Shown: one piece after another, positions 43,916 to 53,692 of the stretch
Layout of the letters: the number at the start of each line of letters is the position of its first letter
How positions within the stretch are numbered: position 1 is the first letter of the stretch
DNA from: Gillisella vitis
Lineage (GTDB): Bacteria > Pseudomonadota > Alphaproteobacteria > Rhizobiales > Rhizobiaceae
Length of the DNA stretch: 63,001 nt
Assembly: GCF_014204625.1 (NCBI RefSeq)
Contig: NZ_JACHLU010000013.1
Location: 1-63,001, forward strand
Direction of reading: 5' to 3'
The notes under the pieces: model-generated
Seen by the model: the letters and a program-made list of their open reading frames with translations, nothing else
What the model was told of the DNA's origin: nothing
Databases searched by the model: none
Made by a program: the position numbers and the translations under genes

Positions 43916-44551
43916 ATGTCATTTCTGCTCTATCTGGATTATGCAGGCGTTGCGCTGTTTGCGGCAACCGGTGCCCTTGCGGCCTCGCGCAAGCAATTGG
44001 ACATTATCGGCTTTCTGTTCTTTGCCATTGTCACAGGCACAGGCGGCGGCACGGTGCGCGACATTATTTTAGGCAGGCTGCCAGTGTTCTGGGTGATCAA
44101 CCCAAGTTACATCCTGATTTGCTGTACAATTGGCCTTTTGGTGTTTTTCACGGCTCACCTGCTCGAATCGCGCTATAAACTGCTGATCTGGCTGGATGCC
44201 ATTGGCCTTTCCGCCTATTGCGTCATGGGCGCTGCCAAAGGCATGGCGGCCACCGGCTCGGCCACCATTGCCATCGTCACCGGAGTGTTGACAGCAACAC
44301 TTGGCGGGGTCTTGCGTGACCTGCTGGCCAGCGAGCCCTCCGTGCTGTTGAGACCTGAGATCTACATTACAGCGGCATTAATCGGTGCCGGCGTGTTCAC
44401 GGGGGCCTATATGCTCACCGCCCCGCTCTACTTAGCGTCGGCGGTCGGCGTGCTGGCAGCGTTTATGGTGCGCGGTGGGGCACTTTATTTTGGATGGACA
44501 CTGCCAACGCCCAATCACAAGGCTGGTCGCCACCCTGATGATGTGATGTGA
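43916..44551 (+). CDS. TRIC/UPF0126-type membrane channel protein (YicG-like)
   Basis: A 211-residue protein from MSFLLYLDYAGVALFAATGA at 43916. Seven hydrophobic segments form two repeats of three plus one, each with the glycine signature: VTGTGGGTVRDIILGRLP and LTATLGGVLRDLLASEP. This is the bacterial trimeric intracellular cation channel family (formerly UPF0126); the physiological ion is unresolved. The longer ORF reading runs through the mosaic repeat upstream and is not used. Confidence 0.9.
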   Translation: MSFLLYLDYAGVALFAATGALAASRKQLDIIGFLFFAIVTGTGGGTVRDIILGRLPVFWVINPSYILICCTIGLLVFFTAHLLESRYKLLIWLDAIGLSAYCVMGAAKGMAATGSATIAIVTGVLTATLGGVLRDLLASEPSVLLRPEIYITAALIGAGVFTGAYMLTAPLYLASAVGVLAAFMVRGGALYFGWTLPTPNHKAGRHPDDVM

Positions 44552-44583
44552 TCGACGCGCACAAAAAAAACGTCAGATGAATG

Positions 44584-45018
44584 TCAGGCGTTTTTGGGCC
44601 GCAGGCGAATCACCACATCGACGTGGGAGATTTCCATACCCTCAGGTGGCTGGGGCAGATTGCCAATCTCGATATTGCTGATGGGAATATCCAGCACTTC
44701 GTTGCGACCTTCGACAAAAAAGTGGTGATGGTCGGATACATTGGTATCAAAATAGGTCTTGTTGCTCTCCACGGCCAGCACTCTGATCATGCCAGCTTCC
44801 GTGAACTGATGCAGGGTATTGTAAACCGTTGCCAGGGAAACCGGCACATCAGCAGCAACCGCCTCTTCGTGCAATTCTTCCACGGTGAGATGTCGGTCGC
44901 CCTTGGCAAACAGCAGCGCAGCCAAGGCAACACGTTGGCGCGTGGGCCTTAAGCCTGAGCGACGCAGCTTTGCTTCAACTTCACCAGAGGCTTGCGCCAT
45001 CATACCAACGATCTCCAT
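44584..45018 (-). CDS. irr: Irr, Fur-family iron response regulator
   Basis: A 144-residue regulator of the Fur family. The N-terminal winged helix is GLRPTRQRVALAALLFAKGD, followed by EELHEEAVAADVPVSLATVY. The Irr signature is the triple His in SDHHHFFVEG (residues 97-99), which binds haem and leads to loss of activity. No N-terminal haem regulatory motif (GCPW type) is seen, unlike Bradyrhizobium Irr. It represses iron storage and export and activates uptake under iron limitation in Rhizobiales. It is divergent from fabA, as in other rhizobia. A target with an Irr box (mbfA) lies at 36.8 kb. Confidence 0.94.
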   Translation of the reverse strand: MEIVGMMAQASGEVEAKLRRSGLRPTRQRVALAALLFAKGDRHLTVEELHEEAVAADVPVSLATVYNTLHQFTEAGMIRVLAVESNKTYFDTNVSDHHHFFVEGRNEVLDIPISNIEIGNLPQPPEGMEISHVDVVIRLRPKNA

Positions 45019-45310
45019 ACAGTCCCTTGAAATTCATCTGCCTGTCATACGATATACCCTTTGCAGGATGGGCTTTCAATAGTTCCTCCCCATGTAAAAT
45101 TCGATAAAAGCCCCGATAATGAGGCGCTTGGCCGATTTTACCACTGGTGGAGCAAGAAGGCTTCCTGTATGCGAACGGCGGAAAGCGACCGGACCGAGGC
45201 CATTTTACGCTTAGCTATGCGTTGAAATAAGCGGGCATCGGCTTCAATTCGTCGCCATCTTGCTCTAAGTCTCCTGTATGGGAGAGACTGACGGGGGAAT
45301 TGAAAGACCG

Positions 45311-45820
45311 ATGAACGAAAAACAGACAAGCTTTAATTACGACGAAATCCTGGCGTGCGGCCGTGGCGAATTGTTTGGTCCGGGCAATGCACAATTGCCT
45401 TTGCCGCCAATGCTGATGGTTCACCGTATTACGGATATTTCTGAAACGGGTGGCAATTTTGATAAAGGTTATATTCGTGCCGAATATGACGTGCGACCGG
45501 ACGATTGGTATTTTCCCTGCCACTTCCAGGGAAATCCGATTATGCCCGGTTGTCTCGGACTGGACGGCATGTGGCAGTTGACCGGCTTTTTTCTGGGCTG
45601 GCTCGGCGAACCCGGACGCGGCATGGCGCTGTCGACCGGTGAAGTGAAATTCAAGGGTATGATCCGGCCAGAAACAAAACTTCTGGAATACGGAATTGAT
45701 TTTAAACGCGTCATGCGTGGCCGCCTGGTTTTGGGCACCGCCGATGGCTGGTTGAAGGCAGATGGCGAAACCATCTATCAGGCAACCGACCTTCGCGTCG
45801 GCCTCCAAAAGGCCTCTTGA
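45311..45820 (+). CDS. fabA: 3-hydroxyacyl-ACP dehydratase/isomerase
   Basis: A 169-residue enzyme that dehydrates 3-hydroxydecanoyl-ACP and isomerises trans-2 to cis-3-decenoyl-ACP, the entry to unsaturated fatty acids. Catalytic His71 is in [14 protein letters not shown] and Asp85 in LGLDGMWQL (E. coli 70 and 84). It starts [20 protein letters not shown] at 45311; an upstream ATG at 45278 adds a weakly supported 11 residues. The 292 bases between it and the divergent irr hold no recognisable gene. It begins the fabA-fabB-fabI unit. Confidence 0.96.
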   Translation: MNEKQTSFNYDEILACGRGELFGPGNAQLPLPPMLMVHRITDISETGGNFDKGYIRAEYDVRPDDWYFPCHFQGNPIMPGCLGLDGMWQLTGFFLGWLGEPGRGMALSTGEVKFKGMIRPETKLLEYGIDFKRVMRGRLVLGTADGWLKADGETIYQATDLRVGLQKAS

Positions 45821-45854
45821 GCGCATCCTACCATCAAGAAAAAGGTCGATTGAC

Positions 45855-47078
45855 ATGAGACGGGTCGTTGTTACGGGTTTAGGGATTGTATCCTCCATCG
45901 GCAATAATGCAGCCGAGGTTACGGCCTCTCTGCGCAATGCCAAATCCGGCATTTCATTTTCCCCCGATTTTGCCGAGCATGGCTTCAAATGCCAGGTCTG
46001 GGGAAAGCCATCTCTGGATCCATCCGAGCTTGTGGATCGGCGCGCCATGCGTTTCCTGTCGCAAGGTGGCGCATGGAACCATGTGGCCATGAAAGAGGCG
46101 CTGGCCGATTCCGGGCTTGAAGAGAAGGATTATGCTTGCAACGAGCGTGCAGGCATCATCATGGGCTCTGGCGGCCCGTCCACACGCCAGATCGTTGAAG
46201 CTGCCGACATCACTCGTCAGAACAAGAGCCCAAAGCGCATTGGCCCCTTTGCTGTGCCGAAGGCCATGTCTTCGACCGCATCGGCAACTCTTGCCACCTG
46301 GTTCAAGATTCACGGTGTCAACTATTCGATCTCTTCGGCCTGCTCCACCTCGGCCCATTGCATTGGCAATGCCGCCGAAATGATCCAGTGGGGCAAGCAG
46401 GACATCATGTTTGCCGGTGGCCACGAAGACCTCGACTGGTCCATGTCCAACCTGTTTGATGCCATGGGTGCCATGTCGTCCAAGTACAACGACACCCCAT
46501 CAAGCGCTTCGCGCGCCTATGACGTGAGCCGTGATGGTTTCGTCATCGCGGGCGGTGCTGGCGTGCTGGTTCTGGAAGAGCTGGAACACGCGAAAGCGCG
46601 TGGTGCCAAGATTTATGCCGAAATCACCGGCTATGGTGCAACATCAGACGGTTACGACATGGTTGCCCCTTCTGGTGAAGGTGCCATTCGGTGTATGCGC
46701 CAGGCGCTGGCAACCGTGAAAGGCGATGTGGATTACATCAACACCCATGGTACATCGACACCTGTTGGTGACAGCAAGGAAATTGGTGCAATCCGGGAGG
46801 TGTTTGGCGACAGGATCCCCCATGTTCAATCGACCAAATCCCTGACCGGCCATTCGCTGGGTGCCGCAGGCGCACAGGAATCCATCTATGGGCTGTTGAT
46901 GATGCAAGCTGGCTTCATTGGCGAAAGCGCCCATATCACCGAGCTTGATCCCGAATTTGATGGCGTGCCGATTGTCAGAAAGCGCATTGACAATGCGAAG
47001 ATTGATACGGTGCTATCCAACTCCTTCGGCTTTGGCGGAACAAATGCTACGCTGGTCTTCCAGCGCCATAACGGATAA
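45855..47078 (+). CDS. fabB: 3-oxoacyl-ACP synthase I
   Basis: A 407-residue condensing enzyme that extends cis-3-decenoyl-ACP. The active Cys163 is in [11 protein letters not shown], and the His pair is in [11 protein letters not shown] and [10 protein letters not shown], matching E. coli FabB numbering closely. The start [14 protein letters not shown] at 45855 is used; the longer ORF reading overlaps fabA. It works with fabA to make unsaturated fatty acids. It is 34 bases after fabA and 5 before fabI. Confidence 0.97.
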   Translation: MRRVVVTGLGIVSSIGNNAAEVTASLRNAKSGISFSPDFAEHGFKCQVWGKPSLDPSELVDRRAMRFLSQGGAWNHVAMKEALADSGLEEKDYACNERAGIIMGSGGPSTRQIVEAADITRQNKSPKRIGPFAVPKAMSSTASATLATWFKIHGVNYSISSACSTSAHCIGNAAEMIQWGKQDIMFAGGHEDLDWSMSNLFDAMGAMSSKYNDTPSSASRAYDVSRDGFVIAGGAGVLVLEELEHAKARGAKIYAEITGYGATSDGYDMVAPSGEGAIRCMRQALATVKGDVDYINTHGTSTPVGDSKEIGAIREVFGDRIPHVQSTKSLTGHSLGAAGAQESIYGLLMMQAGFIGESAHITELDPEFDGVPIVRKRIDNAKIDTVLSNSFGFGGTNATLVFQRHNG

Positions 47079-47083
47079 TATCC

Positions 47084-47890
47084 ATGATTGCTTCAATGCA
47101 GGGTAAACGCGGCCTCATCATGGGCGTTGCGAATAACCACTCTATCGCCTGGGGTATCTCCCAGGCGCTTTCAAAGGCCGGTGCCGAGCTTGCTTTCACC
47201 TATCAGGGCGATGCGCTGGCCAAGCGGGTCAAGCCGCTGGCAGCCGAACTGGGATCAGATTTTCTGCTGCCGTGCGATGTTGAAGACCTTGCTTCGGTAG
47301 ATGCGGTGATTGCCGCCATCAAGGAACGTTGGGGCAAGCTGGATTTTGTCGTGCACGCCATTGGCTTTTCCGACAAGAACGAGCTGAAGGGCCTTTACGC
47401 GGACACCACGCGCGAGAATTTCACCCGCACCATGGTGATTTCCTGCTTCTCCTTCACCGAGATTGCCCGCCGTGCCGCAGATCTAATGACGGATGGCGGC
47501 TCAATCCTGACATTGACCTATGGCGGCTCCATGCGCGTCATTCCCAATTACAATGTCATGGGTGTTGCCAAGGCTGCACTGGAATCCTCCATGCGCTATC
47601 TGGCGTCCGATTACGGCCCACGCGGCATTCGCGTTAACGCCATTTCGGCTGGCCCCGTGCGCACACTGGCAGGTGCCGGTATTTCCGATGCCCGCGCCAT
47701 GCTGAACTGGAATGTGAAGAACGCACCCTTGCGCCGCACACCATCCATTGATGACATCGGTGGCTCTGCGCTCTATCTGCTGTCTGATCTGTCTGCGGGT
47801 GTCACCGGCGAAGTGCATTACGTTGATGGTGGCTACAACATCATCTCGCTGCCTGTGCTGGAAGAATTGCGCAAAGCCGACGCCGAGTAA
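47084..47890 (+). CDS. fabI: Enoyl-ACP reductase (NADH)
   Basis: A 268-residue SDR-type enzyme that completes each elongation round. It has GKRGLIMGVANNHSIAWG for the cofactor, the catalytic pair Tyr155 and Lys162 in NYNVMGVAK, the DYGPRGIRVNAISAGP segment and SDLSAGVTGEVHYVDGGYN at the end. Triclosan targets this family. It is cytosolic and co-transcribed with fabB. It is followed by two hairpins at 47974-48047. Confidence 0.96.
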   Translation: MIASMQGKRGLIMGVANNHSIAWGISQALSKAGAELAFTYQGDALAKRVKPLAAELGSDFLLPCDVEDLASVDAVIAAIKERWGKLDFVVHAIGFSDKNELKGLYADTTRENFTRTMVISCFSFTEIARRAADLMTDGGSILTLTYGGSMRVIPNYNVMGVAKAALESSMRYLASDYGPRGIRVNAISAGPVRTLAGAGISDARAMLNWNVKNAPLRRTPSIDDIGGSALYLLSDLSAGVTGEVHYVDGGYNIISLPVLEELRKADAE

Positions 47891-47973
47891 GGCGCGGCTC
47901 ATATCGGTATTACAGCATGTCGCGTTTTATTGTCCTCAATAAAACGATAACGTCCATGCGAAAAGAAACAGCT

Positions 47974-48014
47974 AAAGCCTGTCGCAGTGAATCCTATTCA
48001 CTGCGACAGGCTTT
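47974..48014. other. Long perfect hairpin downstream of fabI
   Basis: The arms AAAGCCTGTCGCAGTGAAT (47974-47992) and its exact complement (47996-48014) are 19 bases with a 3-base loop CCT. The CTGTCGCAGTGAA core is typical of REP-like or terminator-shaped elements. It is not followed by a T-run, but the next terminator is adjacent. Confidence 0.75.
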
Positions 48015-48047
48015 AAAAAAGGCGCTGAGATCATCAGCGCCTTTTTT
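48015..48047. terminator. Bidirectional terminator between fabI and the rsmC-like gene
   Basis: AAAAAAGGCGCTGA (48015-48028) pairs with TCAGCGCCTTTTTT (48034-48047). It serves fabI on the plus strand and the methyltransferase gene (minus) on the other. Confidence 0.9.
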
Positions 48048-48065
48048 GTTTTCCTACTTTTTGTT

Positions 48066-49082
48066 TTATTTCTTGGCCCAGAGAACCTTGTAGCGGGCGT
48101 TGCGGCAGGTCTCGCCAGTCTGGCGGAAGCTTGCCGCCAGCAGTGGCTCATAGGCCAGACCACGATTGGCCACCATCAACAGCTCGCCACCGCTGCGCAC
48201 GGCATCGGCTGCCGTCTTGATCATAGCCTCACCAATCGCGGGCTCAGTGGCATGGCCTTCGTGGAAGGGAGGGTTCATGATCACCAGATCGTATTTTTCT
48301 TTTGTCGGCTCTGCGCCCAGATCCTGCCAGAAGAAGCGCGTGGTCAACGCGGGACAATTGCTGGCCAGATTCTTCTTGGCCTGCTCCAGCGCATCATAAT
48401 TGGCTTCAAACAGGTCAATCCGGTTGGTGCGCGGCGATTTGTGCGCCAGCATCACCGAGAGATAGCCCCAACCCGCGCCGAAATCGGCGGCATTGCCATC
48501 GAAATTCTCCGGGAAGCGGCTGGCGAGCAGTTCTGAGCCGGGATCGGCGTGCATGTGCGAGAACAGGCCGGGATAGGTCTCAAACTTGCCATCCACCATC
48601 ACTGGCTTGGAGGCCAGTGCGGCCACAGCAGCAGAAACATCCAGAGGCACATAGAACCACACGGCAACACCGTGATATTTTGGCAAAGACTGTGGCTCAA
48701 GGCCAAGACGCTCCACCTGCTTGCGCAACGGCTGAATGCCATCTTCCTTGGAGCCCGCCAGAATGATCACGCCGCCAGCGCGCACGCGCGACAGCGCCTC
48801 CGCCACACGGTTTTCATTCAGGCCCTTGTGCTTGCCAGCCATGACCAGGGCACCATCAAATTCATCGCCCTCAATCACCGGAACGGGATTTTGACGCGCT
48901 GCCTCAAGGCGGCGAAATTCCGGGCGAAAGCCCTGAACAACAGTCAGATCGGCGGCAAAGCCATCCGGCTTCACAAAGCCAGCTTCTGCGCCGAGAAACA
49001 GGTAACGTTCGCCCTCGCCCGGCAGGGCAACGGCTTCGGTAACAAAGGGATGGAACAGGGTTTTCAGGGTTTCGCGGCTCAT
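48066..49082 (-). CDS. rsmC: RsmC-like rRNA small-subunit methyltransferase
   Basis: A 338-residue SAM-dependent methyltransferase from MSRETLKTLFHPFVTEAVAL at 49082. The N-terminal half is the non-catalytic twin domain, with ALVMAGKHKGLNENRVAEAL. The C-terminal Rossmann half has the SAM motif AADFGAGWGYLSVMLAHK, DLFEANYDAL and the NPPF catalytic tetrad in VIMNPPFHEGHAT, which marks base N-methyltransferases. By family it methylates G1207 of 16S rRNA. The order of the domains matches RsmC. It is convergent with fabI. Confidence 0.87.
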   Translation of the reverse strand: MSRETLKTLFHPFVTEAVALPGEGERYLFLGAEAGFVKPDGFAADLTVVQGFRPEFRRLEAARQNPVPVIEGDEFDGALVMAGKHKGLNENRVAEALSRVRAGGVIILAGSKEDGIQPLRKQVERLGLEPQSLPKYHGVAVWFYVPLDVSAAVAALASKPVMVDGKFETYPGLFSHMHADPGSELLASRFPENFDGNAADFGAGWGYLSVMLAHKSPRTNRIDLFEANYDALEQAKKNLASNCPALTTRFFWQDLGAEPTKEKYDLVIMNPPFHEGHATEPAIGEAMIKTAADAVRSGGELLMVANRGLAYEPLLAASFRQTGETCRNARYKVLWAKK

Positions 49083-49162
49083 GAGTGGCTCTCTAAAGCA
49101 ATGCACGGAAAGCCGAATGCTCTCACTCGTGCTCTTGCGTCAACAAAATGGATAACAAAAAA

Positions 49163-49189
49163 GGCGCGGAAAGTCTCCCGCGCCTTTAG
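49163..49189 (-). terminator. Intrinsic terminator after pnp
   Basis: GGCGCGG (49163-49169) pairs with CCGCGCC (49178-49184), with flanking AAAAAA and TTT that make it symmetrical. On the minus strand it is followed by TTTTTTG. The pnp stop is at 49308, with a mosaic repeat in between. Confidence 0.8.
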
Positions 49190-49287
49190 AGTCTGTCAGG
49201 TTCATATTGAACCTGACAGACTCTAAAACTCTATGTTTGAGTTTGTCTTCTCGGGAAAACCGGATTCCACTTTTCCCTGACAAACTC
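49185..49287. repeat. RIME-like mosaic repeat, copy 6
   Basis: The perfect 20 bp arms are 49185-49204 and 49208-49227 (TTTAGAGTCTGTCAGGTTCA type) with loop TAT, then the second module GAGTTTGTC (49239-49247) to GACAAACTC (49279-49287). The whole is the inverted twin of 10236-10340. It lies between the pnp stop and the pnp terminator. Confidence 0.85.
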
Positions 49288-49307
49288 GAGAGATGAAGAA
49301 TCTGCGC

Positions 49308-51449
49308 TTATTCAGCAGCAGCGTCGCCGTCGGCTTTCTTCTCAACGATTTCCTTGCCGGTGGCCTGATCGACAACCTTCATGGACAGGCGAACCTTGCC
49401 GCGCTCATCAAAGCCCATCAGCTTGACCCAAACCTTGTCGCCTTCCTTGACGACGTCAGAGGTCTTGGCAACGCGCTCAGAAGCCAGCTGCGAGATATGC
49501 ACGAGGCCATCACGCGAGCCGAAGAAGTTGACGAATGCGCCGAAATCAGCGGTCTTCACAACCGTGCCTTCGTAAATCACGCCAATTTCAGGCTCGGCCA
49601 CGATGGAGTGAATCCACTTGCGGGCCGCTTCAATTTCCTTAGCCGAAGACGACGCGATCTTGATCGTGCCATCGTCTTCGATGTTGATCTTCGCGCCGGT
49701 CTTCTCAACGATTTCGCGGATAACCTTGCCGCCGGAGCCGATGACTTCACGGATCTTGTCGACCGGGATGTTCATCACTTCGATGCGTGGCGCAAATTCG
49801 CCGAGCTGCGAGCGACCCTCGGTGATGGCATTGGCCATTTCGCCGAGAATGTGCTTGCGACCACCTTGCGCCTGCGCCAGCGCAACCTTCATGATCTCTT
49901 CGGTGATACCGGCGATCTTGATGTCCATCTGCAACGAGGTGATACCGTCAGCCGTACCAGCCACCTTGAAGTCCATATCGCCGAGGTGATCTTCGTCGCC
50001 GAGAATGTCGGACAGAACAGCAAAGCGCTCGCCTTCAAGGATCAAGCCCATGGCAATACCGGCAACCGGCTTGGCCAGAGGCACACCTGCATCCATCAGC
50101 GCCAGCGATGTGCCGCAGACAGTTGCCATCGAGGACGAACCGTTGGATTCGGTGATCTCGGAGACAACGCGCAGGGTGTAAGGGAACTGCTCAGGAGCAG
50201 GCAGCATGGGGCGAATAGCGCGCCATGCCAGCTTGCCGTGACCAATTTCGCGGCGGCCCGGAGAGCCCATGCGGCCTGTTTCACCCACCGAGTAGGGAGG
50301 GAAGTTGTAATGCAGCAGGAAGCGTTCCTTGTACATGCCGGTCAGGCTGTCCACATACTGCTCATCTTCGCCGGTGCCCAGCGTGGCAACAACGATGGCC
50401 TGGGTTTCTCCGCGGGTAAACAGGGCAGAACCGTGGGTGCGTGGCAGAAGACCAACTTCCGATACGATTGGGCGAACGGTTTCCAGATCGCGGCCATCGA
50501 TACGGCTCTTGGTGTCGAGAATGTTCCAACGAACAATCTTGGCCTGCAAGTGCTTGAACACAGCGCCAACAACTTCGGCAGTGTACTTTGGCTCAACGCC
50601 TTCAGGGAAGAAATGCGCCTTCACCTTGGCCTTCACAGCGTCAACGGCGGTGTAACGATCAGCCTTCTGGGTGATCTTGTAGGCGTCGCGCAGCTCGGTT
50701 TCAGCCAGCTTCAGCATTTCTGCTTCCAGCTCGGAATGATCTTCCGGCTCGAATTCGCGGGGTTCCTTGGCAGCCACTTCGGCCAGCTTGATGATCGCAT
50801 CGATCACAGGCTGGAAGCCGCGATGACCAAACATCACAGCGCCGAGCATCACGTCTTCGTTCAGTTCCTTGGCTTCCGATTCCACCATCAGAACGGCATC
50901 AGTCGTACCAGCAACAACCAGATCAAGGATGGACTCATCCATCTCGTCCAGATGCGGGTTCAGAACATATTCGCCGTTGATATAGCCAACGCGCGCGCCA
51001 CCAACCGGGCCCATGAAGGGAACGCCAGACAGGGTCAAAGCAGCAGAGGCGGCAACCATCGACAGGATGTCAGGGTTGTTTTCCAGATCGTGCTGGATAA
51101 CAGTCACAACAACCTGCGTGTCGTTCTTGTAGCCTTCCGGGAACAGCGGGCGGATTGGGCGGTCGATCAGACGCGAAACGAGGGTTTCGTTTTCGCTAGG
51201 ACGACCTTCGCGCTTGAAATAGCCGCCGGGGATCTTACCGGCTGCATAGGTCTTTTCCTGATAGTTGACGGTCAGCGGGAAGAAATCCTGACCGGGCTTT
51301 GGTGCCTTGGCCGAAACAACGGTGGCCAGAACAACGGTCTCGCCGTAGGTTGCCAGAACGGCACCATCAGCCTGACGGGCGATCTTGCCGGTTTCCAGCT
51401 TGAGCGGGCGGCCTGCCCATTCGATCTCAACGCTATGGGTATTAAACAT
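49308..51449 (-). CDS. pnp: Polynucleotide phosphorylase
   Basis: A 713-residue phosphorolytic 3'-5' exoribonuclease. It starts [20 protein letters not shown] at 51449, the standard start; the longer ORF extends over the pnp leader. It has two RNase PH domains ([19 protein letters not shown] and [20 protein letters not shown]), an all-alpha linker, a KH domain near 555-610 ([20 protein letters not shown]) and an S1 domain near 625-690 ([18 protein letters not shown]). It is part of RNA decay and sRNA stability. It is 322 bases downstream of rpsO, so an RNase III-type processing leader may be present. Confidence 0.97.
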   Translation of the reverse strand: MFNTHSVEIEWAGRPLKLETGKIARQADGAVLATYGETVVLATVVSAKAPKPGQDFFPLTVNYQEKTYAAGKIPGGYFKREGRPSENETLVSRLIDRPIRPLFPEGYKNDTQVVVTVIQHDLENNPDILSMVAASAALTLSGVPFMGPVGGARVGYINGEYVLNPHLDEMDESILDLVVAGTTDAVLMVESEAKELNEDVMLGAVMFGHRGFQPVIDAIIKLAEVAAKEPREFEPEDHSELEAEMLKLAETELRDAYKITQKADRYTAVDAVKAKVKAHFFPEGVEPKYTAEVVGAVFKHLQAKIVRWNILDTKSRIDGRDLETVRPIVSEVGLLPRTHGSALFTRGETQAIVVATLGTGEDEQYVDSLTGMYKERFLLHYNFPPYSVGETGRMGSPGRREIGHGKLAWRAIRPMLPAPEQFPYTLRVVSEITESNGSSSMATVCGTSLALMDAGVPLAKPVAGIAMGLILEGERFAVLSDILGDEDHLGDMDFKVAGTADGITSLQMDIKIAGITEEIMKVALAQAQGGRKHILGEMANAITEGRSQLGEFAPRIEVMNIPVDKIREVIGSGGKVIREIVEKTGAKINIEDDGTIKIASSSAKEIEAARKWIHSIVAEPEIGVIYEGTVVKTADFGAFVNFFGSRDGLVHISQLASERVAKTSDVVKEGDKVWVKLMGFDERGKVRLSMKVVDQATGKEIVEKKADGDAAAE

Positions 51450-51733
51450 ATCTTGTCCTTCGTATGCGGCGGCACGCTCACCTTTGCCAAAGACCAAGGG
51501 GCACGCACAAACCGCATTGTGTTGACACATCACGGGCAAGACAGCGGGAGGCTTCAAACGGCGAAAGGCCACAAGGCCGAACAAACGGCGGAAGCATCCA
51601 ACAATCCTGCCCCATGACAGGTCATCGGTTACACTCGGCAGCACCGGCCCATCCGGGCTGCCTTTTTCGCTTATCGGCACTCTTGCCGCATAAGCTGATC
51701 AGATGAAGCATCAACATGCTCCAGAAATTGAAA

Positions 51734-51763
51734 CGGCGGGCATTCCTTTACGGAAGCCCGCCG
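51734..51763 (-). terminator. Hairpin between rpsO and pnp
   Basis: CGGCGGGC (51734-51741) pairs with GCCCGCCG (51756-51763), with further TTCC/GGAA pairing inside. The T-run on the minus strand is weak (GTTTCAATTTC). This may be an attenuating terminator like that found between rpsO and pnp in E. coli. Confidence 0.7.
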
Positions 51764-51771
51764 AAGAACAC

Positions 51772-52041
51772 TTAGCGGCGAATGCCCAGGCTGGAAATCA
51801 GCTTGCTGTAACGGCCTTCGTCCTTCTTCTTGAGATAATCAAGAAGCGAACGGCGGGTCGAAACCAGTGTCAAAAGACCACGACGGGAATGGTTATCCTT
51901 CTTGTGGCCCTTGAAGTGCTCGGTCAGATTGGTGATCCGCTCGGTGAGGATAGCAACCTGAACTTCCGGCGAACCTGTGTCGCCTTCAACAGTTGCATAT
52001 TCCTTGATCAGGGCGGCTTTACGTTCTGCAGTAATCGACAT
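51772..52041 (-). CDS. rpsO: 30S ribosomal protein S15
   Basis: An 89-residue protein. It has [20 protein letters not shown], the [15 protein letters not shown] motif and [19 protein letters not shown], all typical of S15. It binds the central domain of 16S rRNA and represses its own mRNA in many bacteria. It lies in the order truB, rpsO, pnp, with 151 bases between truB and rpsO. Confidence 0.97.
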   Translation of the reverse strand: MSITAERKAALIKEYATVEGDTGSPEVQVAILTERITNLTEHFKGHKKDNHSRRGLLTLVSTRRSLLDYLKKKDEGRYSKLISSLGIRR

Positions 52042-52192
52042 CGTGATTCCTTTCGGAGAATGAGAAACAAGACGCCTTTAGCCAAGATGTCGTCCAGCTA
52101 AGGCCATGAATGCACGCAAACACGTTTGAATGCTGGCGTGCCTATACAATATCTGCCCTCTTAAGGGAAGAGCTGATATTTTTTACGTTAGC

Positions 52193-53122
52193 TCAATTGA
52201 AAACACGCTTGGGCCGGAACTCGCCCTCGCCGATTTCACCAATTGCCACCAGCTTGCCGCCTGCAAAGGCCACCGCTTCCGGCTCGGCCACCGGCGCATC
52301 GCGTCCGCGCAGAATAATCGGATTGCCCATGCGCAAGCGATGGGCCTGATCATCACTGATGCGGATTTGCGGCAGCGCCATCAGCGCCTCACCCGTATCG
52401 AACAGGAAGGCATCCAGAGCGGCCAACCGCTCATCGCGATCTTCAATCGCTTCGAGCGCGATCAGATCTTCCAGAGGCACCATCATGTCTTCGGCAAAAG
52501 GTGCCACAAACGAGCGGCGCAGCTCGGAAATATGGCCAAAACAGCCGAGATCGCGTCCAAAATCGCGGGCGAGTGAGCGCACATAGGTGCCCTTGCCGCA
52601 TTCGACTTCGAAAAACGCACGGTCTTCCTCGGCTTTCAGAAGCGTCAGGCGATGCACTTCCACCTCGCGCGATGGAATTTCGACAACTTCGCCTTCACGA
52701 GCCAAATCATAGGCACGTTCGCCGGCAATCTTGATGGCCGAAAACTGCGGCGGGATCTGGTTGATCACGCCCGTATAATGGGGCAACAGGGCCTGAATCT
52801 CTTCGGCCGTGGGGCGCAGGTCTGAAGTCTGGGTGGCTTCGCCTTCCAGATCATCCGTCGAGCGCTCTTCACCCCAGCTCACGGTGAATTCATAGATCTT
52901 GCGGCCGTCCATCACATACGGCACGGTCTTGGTGGCATCACCCAGCGCAATCGGCAACATGCCAGACGCCAGGGGGTCCAAGGTGCCAGCGTGACCGGCT
53001 TTTTGGGCATTGAACAGCCATTTGATCTTGCCGACCGCTTCGGTCGAGCCAAAATCCACCGGCTTATCAAGGATCAACCAGCCGGAAACCGGGCGGCCTT
53101 TGGGTTTTCTGGGTTTGGACAT
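52193..53122 (-). CDS. truB: tRNA pseudouridine synthase B (Psi55)
   Basis: A 309-residue enzyme that makes Psi55 in the T loop of tRNAs. It starts [20 protein letters not shown]. The catalytic Asp49 is in [14 protein letters not shown]. The [17 protein letters not shown] and [16 protein letters not shown] segments are typical. The C-terminal PUA-like region ends in [10 protein letters not shown]. It is 6 bases downstream of rbfA. Confidence 0.97.
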   Translation of the reverse strand: MSKPRKPKGRPVSGWLILDKPVDFGSTEAVGKIKWLFNAQKAGHAGTLDPLASGMLPIALGDATKTVPYVMDGRKIYEFTVSWGEERSTDDLEGEATQTSDLRPTAEEIQALLPHYTGVINQIPPQFSAIKIAGERAYDLAREGEVVEIPSREVEVHRLTLLKAEEDRAFFEVECGKGTYVRSLARDFGRDLGCFGHISELRRSFVAPFAEDMMVPLEDLIALEAIEDRDERLAALDAFLFDTGEALMALPQIRISDDQAHRLRMGNPIILRGRDAPVAEPEAVAFAGGKLVAIGEIGEGEFRPKRVFN

Positions 53123-53128
53123 TGGATG

Positions 53129-53542
53129 CTATTCGTCTTCTTGCTTGTCTTCATCGGGACCAAGGTCGCGCGCCACTTCGGGCGAGCGCAAAAGCTCATC
53201 GATCTTGCGGTAATTATCGAAGCTGGTGTCATCACGAAACCGCACTTCCGGCATGTATTTCATCTGCCGAAGCTGACCACCCAAACGCCCGCGAATGTAT
53301 TTCGCATGGCGGTTCAGGGCCGCAATCACCGCATCATGATCGGCCACACCAATCGGCGAGACATAGGCGGTGGCAATTTTCAAATCCGGTGACATGCGCA
53401 CTTCGGAAATGGAAATCACTGTTTTTTCAATCAGATCGTCGCGCACTTCACCCCGTTGCAAAACCTGGGTAATGGCGGCGCGGACCTGTTCGCCAACACG
53501 CAGCATACGCTGCGATGGCGAGGAACTTGTTGCTTTGCTCAT
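53129..53542 (-). CDS. rbfA: Ribosome-binding factor A
   Basis: A 137-residue KH-fold protein needed for 30S maturation. [20 protein letters not shown] at the start and [20 protein letters not shown] and [20 protein letters not shown] in the core are typical. The C-terminal tail is acidic (DEDKQEDE). It lies between infB and truB as usual; the gap of 150 bases from infB is slightly longer than usual. Confidence 0.95.
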   Translation of the reverse strand: MSKATSSSPSQRMLRVGEQVRAAITQVLQRGEVRDDLIEKTVISISEVRMSPDLKIATAYVSPIGVADHDAVIAALNRHAKYIRGRLGGQLRQMKYMPEVRFRDDTSFDNYRKIDELLRSPEVARDLGPDEDKQEDE

Positions 53543-53692
53543 ATTCGTTTCTCATTTGCCCGCATCGGGCGTGGGGGATCGAACCCTGTACGGATGCGCC
53601 ATGCTTTCCTCTGGAAAAGCAGGGATCACCAGTTTGACTGTCTTTGAAAAGGGAGGCCGCCCCGTGAGCGGCCTCCGAATATACGGCGCTGA

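Noticed and set aside
44560..44600. Possible terminator at the 3' end of irr (AAAAACG...CGTTTTT)
   Set aside because: The arms pair for only about six bases and overlap the coding end; too weak to list as a feature.
49293..51617. 774-codon plus-strand ORF opposite pnp
   Set aside because: It is a mirror frame of a highly expressed, codon-biased gene; the minus strand encodes intact PNPase.
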